Shown here piece by piece: positions 8,822 to 18,075 of a stretch of DNA of 64,000 nucleotides (positions within the stretch are counted from its first letter, which is position 1; each line of letters begins with the position of its first letter). The DNA is taken from the IMG/VR virus record IMGVR_UViG_3300044691_000113, positions 1 through 64,000 of that record; one strand, given 5' to 3'. The notes under the pieces are model-generated. The model saw only the letters and a list, made by a program, of their open reading frames with translations. It ran no database searches and had not been told where the DNA came from. The translations under genes were made by a program, and so were the position numbers. This stretch comes from a virus.

Positions 8822-8996
8822 CGCGCCCTCGGCATCTCTTTCGGAACTCGTAGCCCTTCTCTTCCATCCACTCGATCATCATGTAGTTCCGGCAGCGCCA
8901 GCTTTTGCGGGGATCATCATCGAAGGCATAGCGCAGTGTGATGGGGCCAGCCTTCGTAATGCGGAAGATGCCGATTACTTCGTCCTTTGCGAACAT
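8808..8996 (-). CDS. Small basic protein, unknown
   Basis: This 62-aa protein starts MFAKDEVIG with GGGAG ten bases upstream, and ends in a Lys/Arg-rich tail (FRKRCRGRDVAK) that overlaps the next gene by 14 bases. It immediately follows the DUF6527-like gene. Translational coupling is likely; no family recognised. Confidence 0.55.
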   Translation of the reverse strand: MFAKDEVIGIFRITKAGPITLRYAFDDDPRKSWRCRNYMMIEWMEEKGYEFRKRCRGRDVAK

Positions 8997-9290
8997 CTAG
9001 CTCTCCCAGTCAGGAATCTCAACGGTCTGGTTCGCCAGCGCGTGCGTGCAATCGCCAAGGAATTGAATGCGCCCATCAGCAACGTATGAGTGACACACTC
9101 CTACAAGATTCAACGAAGGGGATAGCGTTGGAGAATCAAGGCTGCCATTCCATTGCCAGAAAGGGTAGTCATCCCATTCGTGATGTGCCAAACCGTCTTC
9201 GTGGGGTCTAACCCTAAAGCGATGAGGAGAATCGCATCCAGGGCACATAAATATCGCCCATCCACTCGGACCTACCTTGAGCTTCGCCAT
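8997..9290 (-). CDS. DUF6527-like phage protein
   Basis: This 97-aa protein starts MAKLKVGPSG at 9290, sharing one base with the stop of the 913-aa gene (TAATG). It has C-P-G-C near residue 18, SPTLSPSLN near 57, then CHSYVADGRIQF and DCTHALANQTVEIP at the end. This Cys/His pattern matches the DUF6527 family, common beside phage structural genes. The Cys and His residues suggest a bound metal. Its function is unknown. Confidence 0.7.
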   Translation of the reverse strand: MAKLKVGPSGWAIFMCPGCDSPHRFRVRPHEDGLAHHEWDDYPFWQWNGSLDSPTLSPSLNLVGVCHSYVADGRIQFLGDCTHALANQTVEIPDWES

Positions 9291-12031
9291 TATCCAATCC
9301 TCGTCGAGAAGAACTTGCGCAGCCAGAGGATAGCGGTGTCGATCATGTAGCCCGCGCCCGCTACGCCTCCATTGTCGAACCCGATGCCCCACAAGACGCC
9401 CTGCGTCCCCACCACACCGAAGTCGCGTTGCTGGTTCGTCGAGGTCAGCACCATCGTCCGCAGGGATGTAGACAGTGGAACCGTGCGCCCCTTCTCATCC
9501 ACCGCGTAGACATTCAGCGCACCGTTGCCGGTCCCGCCAACCGTCCCACCCTGCAGTGAGAAGATGCCCCGCGTCGGGTTCGAGCCGAAGACGCTCAACC
9601 ACTGCGAGAAGTAGCCCATCGGCGCGCCGTCCCAGTTCTGGTCAGAGAGTTGCCCTTCGGTCAGGGTGTAGAGCGCTCCGTCAGGCGAACACAGCATCAT
9701 CTGATTGTTGAGGTCGACGCCGGCTTGCGTGGTGCTCGTCTGGTAGCGCTGCGGAACGTAGACGTAATCGAGCGCGTTCAGATCATCTACCGACCAGCGC
9801 CGCCCACTGATGTTCGGAACCTCGCGCCCCGTCCTTACGATGAAGATAACGGCATCGTCCCATCCCAGCGCGTAGCTGAGGGTGATCGTCGTATTCGGCT
9901 CCGTCTGGAAGTCGAGCGGCACGGCGAAGCGTACCTCGCGGCGGCTGGTGTCGATCTTCACCACGATCTTGTAGCCGACCGACCAGTTGATCCGCCTCCA
10001 CAGACCAAACGTGTCCGTGTTGACGATTGCCCCGATCTCTTTGCCAACCAACTGCGGAGCTCCACCGACGAAGCGCATGGGACCGTCGTGGTGCGCGTAG
10101 ATCATGAAGTCGGCCGAGTCCTCCGTCGCCACATCCCAAGCCTTCGCGCCGCATGGTCCGCTCCCGCTCCACAACCGGTGTACCGGCCAGGTGCTGGGGT
10201 CGCCGTCGTTCGGGACGACCGCATGTCCGGAGTTCTCTTTGAGCGCAATCTGGTTCTCGCGGATCTCGCCCCAGCCTACAGTGCGGTCGCCATCGGACTC
10301 CGCGCATTGCAGGTTCGAGCCCGGCACCCGTACCGCCTCCGGGTCGTCGAGGTCAGAGACGAGGAAGCCAGAAGGGAAGCCCTTGCAGCCGGTGTAGATA
10401 ACCTGCGCCAGCGTCTTCGAGAACGCGATTGCAGACGCAGGAGGAACCTCGATGCGGTTGAAGTAGTCGGTGACCTCGGAGGCTCCGGGCAGATACGTGT
10501 CGGTGAAGTTGAATTGGACCTGCGTGGTCGTATTGTCGTTGATCGTCGTCTTGGTGATGGGGACGTCGGCCTGGTTGAAGCCGGGACTCTCGACGTCGTC
10601 TCGATCGACATAGAAGTAGGGTCCAGCCGCACTCGCTCCCGCCACCGTGAAGGCGGCAATCCGGCGAACGCAGTTGTAAGGTCCGAGGGGTACGCGGTCA
10701 TTCAACAACTTGAATCCTGCCTGAGTAACATTCACCCGGATAGGAGCCGATGCGCTGAACCCGGTGATGTACTCGGTGCGGGTCTCGAACATCCACACCA
10801 ACCAGCGAACGCCGGTGTCAACGTTGCCGGTGCCTGCCACGGTCGCACTGTTGACGGTGGGGAGCGGTGGTCCGATGGGGAAGGCGCTTATGGTGAATGG
10901 GGTAGAAGAGAGGAACGGGCCACCCGGGATCTGCGCGTAGAAGGTCGGGTCGGTGTACTTGGTGACGTCGGGCGGTCCTTGCGAGATGAAGGCGTAAGCC
11001 TGATACGACGTCGCGCCATTGGCTCCCAGCGGTCCGCCAACGGCAAACTCCGCGGGGATGCCCGGGTTGATGGCCGTCAGGTCAACGGGACCGCCTGTAG
11101 TGTTCTTGAACTGCAATACCCGGGAGGGGTCGAGCACCCCATCTGGAGTTACCAGTTCGTTGATGCTCTCGCCGTTGGCGTTGAGGTAGGTCAGCGCGAC
11201 AAACACCGTCGCCTGGTCAATGATGGGCGACGCCAGGTCTACCGTGGTCGTCGGCGTAATCGCCGCGTCAGGGTCGGGCAGGCCGGAGACCGCTACCGGG
11301 GTGTGTTCCTCCCATGTCACGGTGTTGTCAGTGACAGCGTTGCCGAACCCGGTGGGGAAGGTCGGCGGCGCGGTGCCGGAGGTGCCCGCCACTATACATC
11401 TGTATAGGTGTCCGGTCTGTGTCGGTATCCACGTACCCTGCTGCGCAGGCAGTCCATCCGTCTGGAACGTCGACGGGCTGATCACATGGCCGATTCTGTA
11501 ACGTTTTGAGGGGTTCCACGGTGCAGCGAAAGGGACATCCGATACCTGATCAAGAGTGCCGGCGTTCGGGTCGTAGATCATGTTCGGCGCGACGCCGGTG
11601 GTCAGGTCTCCCATGGCGATCATGCCCTTGTTGAAGGCCTGGGTAATCACCGGTCTCAGGCCGGGGACAAGCGGCAGGTTCGCCTGATTGATGAAGGAGG
11701 TCGTCGTCAGGACGGTGACGGAGCTTTGAATAAAGGGGGTGGCGCCGTAGATGTTGCCGTCTGTCGCGGTGTAGGCCGACAAGCCGATGACCTCGCGTCC
11801 GCTGTTGTCGTTGGCGAGGTAGCGGATGACGCCGAGCGCAGCCAACTCCGAGTTGCGCGCGCCGAACTTCAGCCGGTTGGTGAAGCCCCAGCGGGTTGCG
11901 ACGGACTGCGGGGTGTAGCGGTTGTTGCGGGATATCTGCGCAGAGCCAAGGGGGAGTTGCACGGTCGAGTCGCTTTGTACGAGCGACCCGAACCGTGGAA
12001 TGGCCTGCGGTATGCAATCAGTGAATTGCAA
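9290..12031 (-). CDS. Large tail protein candidate
   Basis: This 913-aa protein starts MQFTDCIPQA and is almost wholly beta-predicted, rich in Thr, Val, Pro and Asn, with few charged helices. It follows the capsid and connector genes and is the largest protein between head genes and ejection candidates. That is the position of a tail-tube, stabilisation or hub protein in podovirus maps. The LDYVYVPQRYQTSTT segment (about 755-770) and the C-terminal YAVDEKGRTVPLSTSLRT region look like structural beta-sandwich parts. No homologous family is named with confidence. Confidence 0.65.
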   Translation of the reverse strand: MQFTDCIPQAIPRFGSLVQSDSTVQLPLGSAQISRNNRYTPQSVATRWGFTNRLKFGARNSELAALGVIRYLANDNSGREVIGLSAYTATDGNIYGATPFIQSSVTVLTTTSFINQANLPLVPGLRPVITQAFNKGMIAMGDLTTGVAPNMIYDPNAGTLDQVSDVPFAAPWNPSKRYRIGHVISPSTFQTDGLPAQQGTWIPTQTGHLYRCIVAGTSGTAPPTFPTGFGNAVTDNTVTWEEHTPVAVSGLPDPDAAITPTTTVDLASPIIDQATVFVALTYLNANGESINELVTPDGVLDPSRVLQFKNTTGGPVDLTAINPGIPAEFAVGGPLGANGATSYQAYAFISQGPPDVTKYTDPTFYAQIPGGPFLSSTPFTISAFPIGPPLPTVNSATVAGTGNVDTGVRWLVWMFETRTEYITGFSASAPIRVNVTQAGFKLLNDRVPLGPYNCVRRIAAFTVAGASAAGPYFYVDRDDVESPGFNQADVPITKTTINDNTTTQVQFNFTDTYLPGASEVTDYFNRIEVPPASAIAFSKTLAQVIYTGCKGFPSGFLVSDLDDPEAVRVPGSNLQCAESDGDRTVGWGEIRENQIALKENSGHAVVPNDGDPSTWPVHRLWSGSGPCGAKAWDVATEDSADFMIYAHHDGPMRFVGGAPQLVGKEIGAIVNTDTFGLWRRINWSVGYKIVVKIDTSRREVRFAVPLDFQTEPNTTITLSYALGWDDAVIFIVRTGREVPNISGRRWSVDDLNALDYVYVPQRYQTSTTQAGVDLNNQMMLCSPDGALYTLTEGQLSDQNWDGAPMGYFSQWLSVFGSNPTRGIFSLQGGTVGGTGNGALNVYAVDEKGRTVPLSTSLRTMVLTSTNQQRDFGVVGTQGVLWGIGFDNGGVAGAGYMIDTAILWLRKFFSTRIG

Positions 12032-12403
12032 TTAGAAGCCCCAGTTAGGTCCAACCAGAGCGAGGAGGAACGAATCAGCAACGAGCGCGGCAGGGACGGT
12101 AATCGCTGTCATCTCGGTGCCAGGGGCGGTGAAGAACTTCAGGTTGAAGGCCGTCGCCAGCGTGGTTCCACTTCCAGCAACAATCTCAGCGGAGTATCCA
12201 GCGGGTGAGTTCTCGACCTGAATGTAGTCGGGAACCTTGCCGGGGAAGCAACTGCCCTGAAACGTGGGGTCCGTGATGGTGGTCAGGTCCAGCGGAAGAC
12301 CGCCAGGGATGTAGGTGATGGAGGTTGGGGCTGCCTTGACCTTGATGGTTTTGCTGCGGCGGGTGTTCGAGGAACCAACTGCGGAGATGTTGAAGTTAGG
12401 CAT
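12032..12403 (-). CDS. Small beta-rich structural protein (decoration or tail candidate)
   Basis: This 123-aa protein starts MPNFNISAVG. It is Thr/Ala/Pro-rich, with almost no charged residues after residue 30 and no signal or membrane segment. It is adjacent to the large tail protein start (12031). Size, composition and place fit a head-decoration or minor tail protein. This is inference. Confidence 0.65.
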   Translation of the reverse strand: MPNFNISAVGSSNTRRSKTIKVKAAPTSITYIPGGLPLDLTTITDPTFQGSCFPGKVPDYIQVENSPAGYSAEIVAGSGTTLATAFNLKFFTAPGTEMTAITVPAALVADSFLLALVGPNWGF

Positions 12404-12464
12404 TGTGTTGTCCTTCCTGCGGTCCTTTGGGGATCGGGTTCAGGGTTGTCGTTGATCTACACGC

Positions 12465-13163
12465 CTAAGCGTAGGAACTACCTCCGGCTGTCGGAGAGGT
12501 GCGGCCAGTCCGCCCATGGAGCCGCGGATTCTGAATCTTGGTCTGCTGCTTCACCTTCGACAGCACCACAAGGAACTTGTTCCACGCCTTGTGCGCCTTC
12601 TTGTCGAGCCACGCCCCACGCTTCACTTGGTCGCCAGCAATGGCGCAGATGGAACATGCCACGCGCAGCGAGAGAATGTGAGCCGTCCCCCGGATGACGT
12701 TTTGGGCCGGGTCGAAGATGTTGGTGGAAACCGTGTCGAAGTAGACCTTGACCGTGATAGGGATGTTGCTCGGCGTGATCTGGATGGAGCCGTTGGCGAA
12801 TCGACACTGCCATGCGCCGATGTTCGAGATGTTTACCTCGTCCAACTCCTCGACAAGGGCGCACAACTGGTAGAACTCGTCGGTCTGGCTGGTCAACTTC
12901 CACTTCACGTACTTCGGGGACTTCATTGTCGCCAGCGGCTGTCCGGCGCTGAGGAAGGCGTTGAGGTCGCCGGTCAGAGGAGCCAGAGGGATAACCGCAA
13001 TCGACTCGATGTACTGCATCCCCACCGCCTCGAGTTCGACGTCCATCTCGTCGTACTCCTGGTCGATGAGCGGCATGACGTAGGCCGAAGTGAACGTGGC
13101 ATTGCTGGGGTCGTCCAGAAGGACGCCAACGCGAATTACGATGTCTGCTACATCCTGCAGCAT
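12465..13163 (-). CDS. Head-tail connector or adaptor candidate
   Basis: This 232-aa protein starts MLQDVADIVI. The N-terminal half is helical with several Asp/Glu runs (IDQEYDEMDVELEAVG), followed by mixed strands and a basic C-terminal tail (about 185-232, rich in Lys, Arg and Gln). It lies between capsid-side genes and the tail genes, where podovirus connector or adaptor proteins are coded. A GAGGGG site lies upstream of the ATG. Confidence 0.55.
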   Translation of the reverse strand: MLQDVADIVIRVGVLLDDPSNATFTSAYVMPLIDQEYDEMDVELEAVGMQYIESIAVIPLAPLTGDLNAFLSAGQPLATMKSPKYVKWKLTSQTDEFYQLCALVEELDEVNISNIGAWQCRFANGSIQITPSNIPITVKVYFDTVSTNIFDPAQNVIRGTAHILSLRVACSICAIAGDQVKRGAWLDKKAHKAWNKFLVVLSKVKQQTKIQNPRLHGRTGRTSPTAGGSSYA

Positions 13164-13178
13164 TGGCGTCCCCTCTGG

Positions 13179-14291
13179 TTACTCGGTTCGGTTCTTCGCG
13201 TTCTCGGCGCGGGTTCGGGCACCTCTCTGTGCCGGGTTGAGTTCGGAGTCGGGCAGCGGCGAGCGGGCGACGGCGGCGGCAGCAATCTCATCTGCCTCTT
13301 CCTGTTCAGCGCGCCTCTGTGCGATAGACTTCGGCTTCCTGCGACCTTCAGCCAACCGCGCCGGCTTCTCGTCCGAGGTCTCCGCCACGAATGCCGAGAT
13401 GCCGAGGTCTCCAACTTCAGCGCGGGTCAGGCGCTCAAGCGAAGCGTGCTCCTCGGTGATCTTTCCGTTGAGGAAGGCTGCGACAGGGTCGAGGACTTCG
13501 TTGCAGGTGACGCAGATGACGGCACCCACGGCGGGGATGATGCCGCAGAACGGGCAACGTGCCTCGATCGCGCTCTGCTCGGTGACCGGCTGGATCCACT
13601 CGGGAAGTTGCGGAATCTTGCCGATATCGAACATCCGCGTCGCACAGACCCGGTGAACCTCGACGATGGCAGCGGCGGCCATGTGGTTGGGCGAGTTCCA
13701 GAAGCCATTCGCCTCGATGATCTTGCTCATCATCCACACGTACATGCGCTCGAGGCAGGCGTTGATCTTCTCGGCGTTCTCCGGCTTCTCCAAATTCTCC
13801 GGAGTCGCGTCGCCAGTGATGGCGATAACCCCACCCATGGCGTAATACTCGTTCTCAAACGCCTGGGCGAGGTCGATGGGCAAGTGCTCCCATGGGGTGT
13901 TGACGCCGTCGCCAAGGTACTTCACCTGAATCGCGCAGTGGTCCCAGGTGTGCGCGGTGTAGTCGAGGTCGCGACCGACGCAGGCATCAATCCTCACCCG
14001 AAGCTCATCCATCGGTGAGTTGACCACCAGCGGAAGCGGCAGGAAGTTGATGACGGTAGCGTGCTGGATGCCCGTCCTCGCATGGCGCATCAGCATGGAT
14101 TCCAGAACGGACTCGAACTGCAAATCCCGGGCGCGGCCCTTGGCTTTGCCGGGGTCGTACTCCCCGAAGATTACGGTTTGGCCCTGGTGGGTGACGGTGT
14201 GACGTCCGCTGATGCCAGACGCCATAGCGGTCTGGCTGCTGCTCGACTCCCGCTGATCCTCGATGCTGAACTCCGGTGCTTTCACTGGCAT
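13179..14291 (-). CDS. Head-region protein with an internal zinc ribbon
   Basis: This 370-aa protein starts MPVKAPEFSI at 14291, with AAGGAG ahead of the ATG; a longer in-frame ORF reaching 14954 is a shadow extension. Residues about 90-230 appear globular. A C-x2-C...C-x2-C zinc-ribbon pattern (CPFCG, CVTCN) lies near 240-262. The C-terminal third is Lys/Arg/Glu/Ala-rich and probably disordered. It lies between the capsid and connector genes. The role is unknown; a head-completion or internal head protein is possible. Confidence 0.65.
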   Translation of the reverse strand: MPVKAPEFSIEDQRESSSSQTAMASGISGRHTVTHQGQTVIFGEYDPGKAKGRARDLQFESVLESMLMRHARTGIQHATVINFLPLPLVVNSPMDELRVRIDACVGRDLDYTAHTWDHCAIQVKYLGDGVNTPWEHLPIDLAQAFENEYYAMGGVIAITGDATPENLEKPENAEKINACLERMYVWMMSKIIEANGFWNSPNHMAAAAIVEVHRVCATRMFDIGKIPQLPEWIQPVTEQSAIEARCPFCGIIPAVGAVICVTCNEVLDPVAAFLNGKITEEHASLERLTRAEVGDLGISAFVAETSDEKPARLAEGRRKPKSIAQRRAEQEEADEIAAAAVARSPLPDSELNPAQRGARTRAENAKNRTE

Positions 14292-14304
14292 GGTGTTGCT
14301 CCTT

Positions 14305-15027
14305 TTAGTTCCCCATGTGGGAACGAATACCCATTGCTTCTGCTGCCTTGTTGCGTAATCTTCCCGCGGCGAGGGAGGTGCCGAAGAGGATTCCGTTCGT
14401 CGCATCCGTGATCCGCAGGAAGTTCTCTTCGATGGCCTTCTTGCGCCTCTTCTCGTCAGCCTTCTCCGCGTCGTACACGCGCTGCTTGACGTAGTGGGTG
14501 ATGTCCTGGTCGAGGATGGCTTCGGCCCGCTGTTGGTGCGCCGAGATGAAGTCTTGAAGGAAGTCGATCGAGGGTTCTTGCAGGAAGGGTCCGGTGAGCA
14601 TGACGTACTTGCCGCGCTCGGGGTACGGTCCCAACTGTGGAATCGCGGTTCCCGGGACAACCCGCGAATAGTGCTCCTCGGGAGAGCCGAACTTGTGCGC
14701 CGGAAACCAACGCTCAAGCACCCAGCCCTGTACCTCGAGGTGGCAATAGGTAGGGATGGTGCGTATCTCCGTGGTGACCCGGATAGGAGTCGAGGATGCC
14801 GTGGGGTTGCCGTCCTTATCCAGCACGTTCGAGATGGCGCCGCGGTCGGCATATGCGATGCCATCGTCCCAGTCGTTCCAAACTCCGCCGATGCGCTCGA
14901 AGACGAACTCGGAATGGACCAGGCGGAAGACAGGGAAGCCGCCCGGGGCATCAAGGCTGCGCCGCTTGAGCACGTCGCGGATGATTCTCGAAGGTTCCGG
15001 CCCGATGTACCCGTCCAAGTGATTCAA
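14305..15027 (-). CDS. Conserved head-region protein, unknown
   Basis: This 240-aa protein starts MNHLDGYIGP. It is globular to about residue 150, including a Trp-rich LERWFPAHKFGSP segment. A long charged helix (about 175-215, KADEKRRKKAIEENF) follows. It is directly downstream of the capsid gene and upstream of the zinc-ribbon protein. No family recognised. Possible roles are head completion or capsid assembly; these are guesses from position. Confidence 0.65.
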   Translation of the reverse strand: MNHLDGYIGPEPSRIIRDVLKRRSLDAPGGFPVFRLVHSEFVFERIGGVWNDWDDGIAYADRGAISNVLDKDGNPTASSTPIRVTTEIRTIPTYCHLEVQGWVLERWFPAHKFGSPEEHYSRVVPGTAIPQLGPYPERGKYVMLTGPFLQEPSIDFLQDFISAHQQRAEAILDQDITHYVKQRVYDAEKADEKRRKKAIEENFLRITDATNGILFGTSLAAGRLRNKAAEAMGIRSHMGN

Positions 15028-15045
15028 ATTTCTCTCCTGTGAGTT

Positions 15046-15069
15046 GAGGGGTGACCGAAGCCACCCCTC
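15046..15069 (-). terminator. Hairpin after the capsid gene
   Basis: GAGGGGTG and CACCCCTC form a perfect 8-bp stem with an eight-base loop, ten bases after the capsid stop. No T-run follows on the minus strand, so it may act as an attenuator or mRNA-stabilising hairpin rather than a full terminator. Confidence 0.5.
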
Positions 15070-15078
15070 TCTCGCGCC

Positions 15079-16353
15079 TTAGTATCCAGCAGGCTGTTTA
15101 CACCCAAAGACTGAAGACTGACTCTTCGGATTCGAGTTGTAGTAATTCACAGTGTCCACCATAAAACTGGCGGCACCGCTGGTGATCTGCCCGTTGGTTC
15201 CGACCTGCTGGAAAACCTTGCGGCCTTCCGAGGTGAACCAGAACGGCGGAGCGCCCCACTTGATCTTTCCCCACGTCTCAGTGTTGAGATAATCCCAGCG
15301 CTGCATGTGCGCGTGGATGTTCTCGACGACCGTGCAGCCGTTGACGGTGGGATCGCCCTGGAACAGGAGATCGTAACCGTTCGGTGCCTTACCATCGGGG
15401 CGGGTGATGGTCATCATCTGACCGGCAATCGCCTCGTAAGCAGCCTTCTGCCCGGTGTGGGTGTGGATCTTCAGCTTGCCGTTCTTGATGGCCGACAGAC
15501 CGAGCGCCTGCTTGATCTGGTCCATGGGGAGCCGGAGCAAGGGAGGAGTTACGGAACTGTTAGCCGCATTCACGGCATTGCTGATGATGAAGTTGTTGGT
15601 GGCAACCGATCGGTCCAGACCGATGGTGAGACCGGTCGTTGCATTCGAGAGCCAGTAGGGGATGCCGTACACGAAGCTGGGTGCGCCGGAGGCAAGGCCG
15701 GGTACACGCAGGATCGCGCCGGCAGCACCGAACACCGCATCGCAGTTCACGGTCTGTGCTCCGCCGAGGGACTGGGATACGGAAAGGATGTTCGAGGTGC
15801 CGATCAACGTAGTGCCGGTGTAGACATCCACGGGCATGTTCTTCGAGAGCAGCCGCGCTCCGAAGTCGTTGTTGTTGAGGGTGTAGATTTTGTTGGTGGT
15901 GTCGACAGCGGTGACGTTGCCGAGGAAGCCAGTGCCGTCTCCACCGCAGAGGAAGATGTCGCGATAGCGGGCGACCGCATCGATCGAATCGGCCATCTGC
16001 TTCATGACGACGTTGACAGCGGTCTGCTGCGGCTTACCGGCAATCTCCGCCAACTTGGTCCAGCCTACGGGCAGCGCCCATGCGACCGGAGCCATCGTTC
16101 CCTGCTGCCAGGTCGCGGAACCCGGGGTGGGGAAGTTGACTGCGGGATTGTCCAGTGAGATCGCGGAGATAGCTGCCGGGATGCTGTCCTGGAACGTTAC
16201 GCGGTACGTGTGAGCCGACACCATTTCGGCGCGGCCGTTGTCGGCGATCAGAGAGTCGAGAACGGAATCCCGCTCGACGAGAACCTCTGGATTCGCCATA
16301 ACCTGTTCGAGTGCTACTGCGATTGCTCCTACCCCTGCCTGAAGATCGGCCAT
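15079..16353 (-). CDS. Major capsid protein
   Basis: This 424-aa protein starts MADLQAGVGA with GGAGG just upstream. The length, the position after a scaffold-like gene, and the mixed alpha/beta composition fit an HK97-fold capsid protein. Segments consistent with this are an N-terminal helix, a VVMKQMADSIDAVARYRDIF spine-helix-like stretch (near 115-135) and a hydrophobic Gly/Ala/Ser/Thr-rich middle. No protease gene or propeptide site is evident, so assembly on a separate scaffold is likely. A stable hairpin lies just after the stop. Confidence 0.8.
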   Translation of the reverse strand: MADLQAGVGAIAVALEQVMANPEVLVERDSVLDSLIADNGRAEMVSAHTYRVTFQDSIPAAISAISLDNPAVNFPTPGSATWQQGTMAPVAWALPVGWTKLAEIAGKPQQTAVNVVMKQMADSIDAVARYRDIFLCGGDGTGFLGNVTAVDTTNKIYTLNNNDFGARLLSKNMPVDVYTGTTLIGTSNILSVSQSLGGAQTVNCDAVFGAAGAILRVPGLASGAPSFVYGIPYWLSNATTGLTIGLDRSVATNNFIISNAVNAANSSVTPPLLRLPMDQIKQALGLSAIKNGKLKIHTHTGQKAAYEAIAGQMMTITRPDGKAPNGYDLLFQGDPTVNGCTVVENIHAHMQRWDYLNTETWGKIKWGAPPFWFTSEGRKVFQQVGTNGQITSGAASFMVDTVNYYNSNPKSQSSVFGCKQPAGY

Positions 16354-16408
16354 TTCGATTCCTCCTTGGAATCAGTTCGTTGTGGGGGGTTAGGGTTCGC
16401 TATCGGAC

Positions 16409-18004
16409 TTAGGCGGCGGCGGCGGAGTTGCGCTTGAAGTTTTCCTGCATCACCTCGAGATTTGTCGGGGATCGGCCAAGATTCTTCGTGAGATCAGCAA
16501 TCACCGAACTAACCTGTTCCGGTCCAGTCAGGGCCGGGGCTTGCTTGGTGGGGGTCTGAGCTCCGCGTACTTCGCTGCGTGCTGCTTCAGTGCGAGCGGC
16601 TGACTTGTCGGCTTGCGCCTTCTGTTTGGCAGTGATGGTGACGCCAGCCTCTTCAAAGCAAGCTTTGACGGCTTGGCTGTTCATGCCCTGATTGAAGTAT
16701 TTGGAAGCGACCTTCATGTGCTGCTTCTGTCGGTCGGGACCATAGGGGAGAGCGTCAAGCGCTTCCATTTCCTGCTTGAAGAACTTGTTGCCCTTGACCT
16801 GCTTCACCAGTGCTGCGTGGACGTCGCCCTTTAGTGCTCTCTTCGCGAAGGGGGTAAGCCCATCAGCGTGAGAAAGAACGGACTCGATCCCCGTCTCCAT
16901 CATTGCGTCGATACGAGTGTTGACAGTGGTGTTGTAGGTCTTCGCTGCTTCCGCAACTCCGGCCTGCTTCTCCGTCGCGAGCGCTGCCCGCTGTGCCTTC
17001 ACTTCGTCCAACTGGGCCTTTACCTCGGCTGACATGGTCTCTTCATTCGCACTGGAGGGGGTGCGCAGTCCTGCTCGCTCCATGAGGATGTCAATCGCTG
17101 CTTGGCCTTCTTCGTCTCCCTTGGCTGTGAAATCTGCCTGCAGGAGAGTCAACTTCTGCTCAAACGAGTTGCGCAGAAACTTTCCAACCATGCCGTTGGT
17201 TTTGAGGGCTCCATTCGCTTCGAACTGGAGGTTCCCATCGGCGTCACGGATGGCGGATGCTTCGAGCATCGCGCCCATCACGGGTTGTAAGGTCGTCATG
17301 TCGCCATCGGTGATGCTCTGCATGGCAGACGTAATATCGGTGAACGTCGCGTGTGCAGCGACAGCGCGGGCCGCATCCTCGGGCGAGGCGACCACGGCTT
17401 TGAAAGCGGCGGTCTCGGCGGCGAGGCGGGCGTTAGCGAAGAGTTCGCTCTTGAGGTCGGCGTTGCCTTCGAGTGCGGCCTTCAGCGCTGGATCCGCGTC
17501 AAGCTTCGCGGCAAGCTCCTTGGGCGCCAGGGCAATGGGGTCGAGTTCGAAGCCCGGGAGGTCTTCGTCGTCGCCCGCGGCATCCTTCTCGGCTTTGGCG
17601 GCAGCGGCAGCCTCTTCCGCAGCGGCGGTCTCGGCGGCGATGTCCTCCGGAGTCTTCGTTCCAGCGGCGGCAGCTTCGGCCGCAATCTCTTCGGGCGTCT
17701 TGGCCGGAGTACCTTCAGCAGCGGCAACAGCAACGGCGGCCTCGGCATCCTTGGTGGCCTGCGCCTCCTGCATCACCTGAAGCGTGGACTTGCCGGCGTC
17801 GGATGGGACGGCAGCGGCTGGTTCGGCGGCTGGAGTGGTCGCGGCGGCTGCCGGAGCCGCACCCTCCGTGCTGGCCGGAGCCGCTACCGTAGTCGCCGCA
17901 GCAGGAGCGGAAGTCGCTGCGGGCGTTGCCGTGGGCGCCGCAGAAGCGGCTGGTGCGCTGGAGGTTGAAGCGGGGGCGGCGGGTGTGATGGTGACTTCGC
18001 TCAT
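16409..18004 (-). CDS. Scaffolding protein (Ala/Glu-rich)
   Basis: This 531-aa protein starts MSEVTITPAAP. The first 170 residues are an Ala/Pro/Thr then Ala/Glu low-complexity, disordered region. The rest is predicted alpha-helical (long Ala/Lys/Glu/Gln stretches) with a basic, Gln/Thr-rich C-terminus. This architecture, placed immediately before the capsid gene, is typical of phage scaffolds. It is the first gene after promoter-like copy 2 (11 bases upstream of its ATG). Confidence 0.75.
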   Translation of the reverse strand: MSEVTITPAAPASTSSAPAASAAPTATPAATSAPAAATTVAAPASTEGAAPAAAATTPAAEPAAAVPSDAGKSTLQVMQEAQATKDAEAAVAVAAAEGTPAKTPEEIAAEAAAAGTKTPEDIAAETAAAEEAAAAAKAEKDAAGDDEDLPGFELDPIALAPKELAAKLDADPALKAALEGNADLKSELFANARLAAETAAFKAVVASPEDAARAVAAHATFTDITSAMQSITDGDMTTLQPVMGAMLEASAIRDADGNLQFEANGALKTNGMVGKFLRNSFEQKLTLLQADFTAKGDEEGQAAIDILMERAGLRTPSSANEETMSAEVKAQLDEVKAQRAALATEKQAGVAEAAKTYNTTVNTRIDAMMETGIESVLSHADGLTPFAKRALKGDVHAALVKQVKGNKFFKQEMEALDALPYGPDRQKQHMKVASKYFNQGMNSQAVKACFEEAGVTITAKQKAQADKSAARTEAARSEVRGAQTPTKQAPALTGPEQVSSVIADLTKNLGRSPTNLEVMQENFKRNSAAAA

Positions 18005-18015
18005 GTTTGACCGGG

Positions 18016-18033
18016 GCGTACCCTACCATTTTT
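18016..18033 (-). promoter_or_regulatory. Late promoter-like 18-base repeat, copy 2
   Basis: The core matches copy 1 exactly. It lies 11 bases before the scaffold ATG, after the nucleotidyltransferase-like gene stop at 18076. The upstream flank on the minus strand is GAATCTCCG. No good Shine-Dalgarno lies between element and start, so GGTAGGG in the element could also serve ribosome binding. Confidence 0.6.
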
Positions 18034-18075
18034 CGGAGATTCGTCAATCGTCTTTTTTTGTCGCCGCCTGTCGAA

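Noticed and set aside
9650-11407. 585-codon plus-strand ORF
   Set aside because: Mirrors the minus-strand 913-aa tail gene; the product is Arg/Val-rich with no fold, a high-GC shadow.
12516-14018. 500-codon plus-strand ORF
   Set aside because: Covers two well-supported minus-strand head genes and has shadow-type composition.
14292-14954. N-terminal extension of the 370-aa head protein
   Set aside because: It overlaps the 240-aa gene and is Ser/Arg/Pro-rich shadow sequence; the ATG at 14291 has a good ribosome site.
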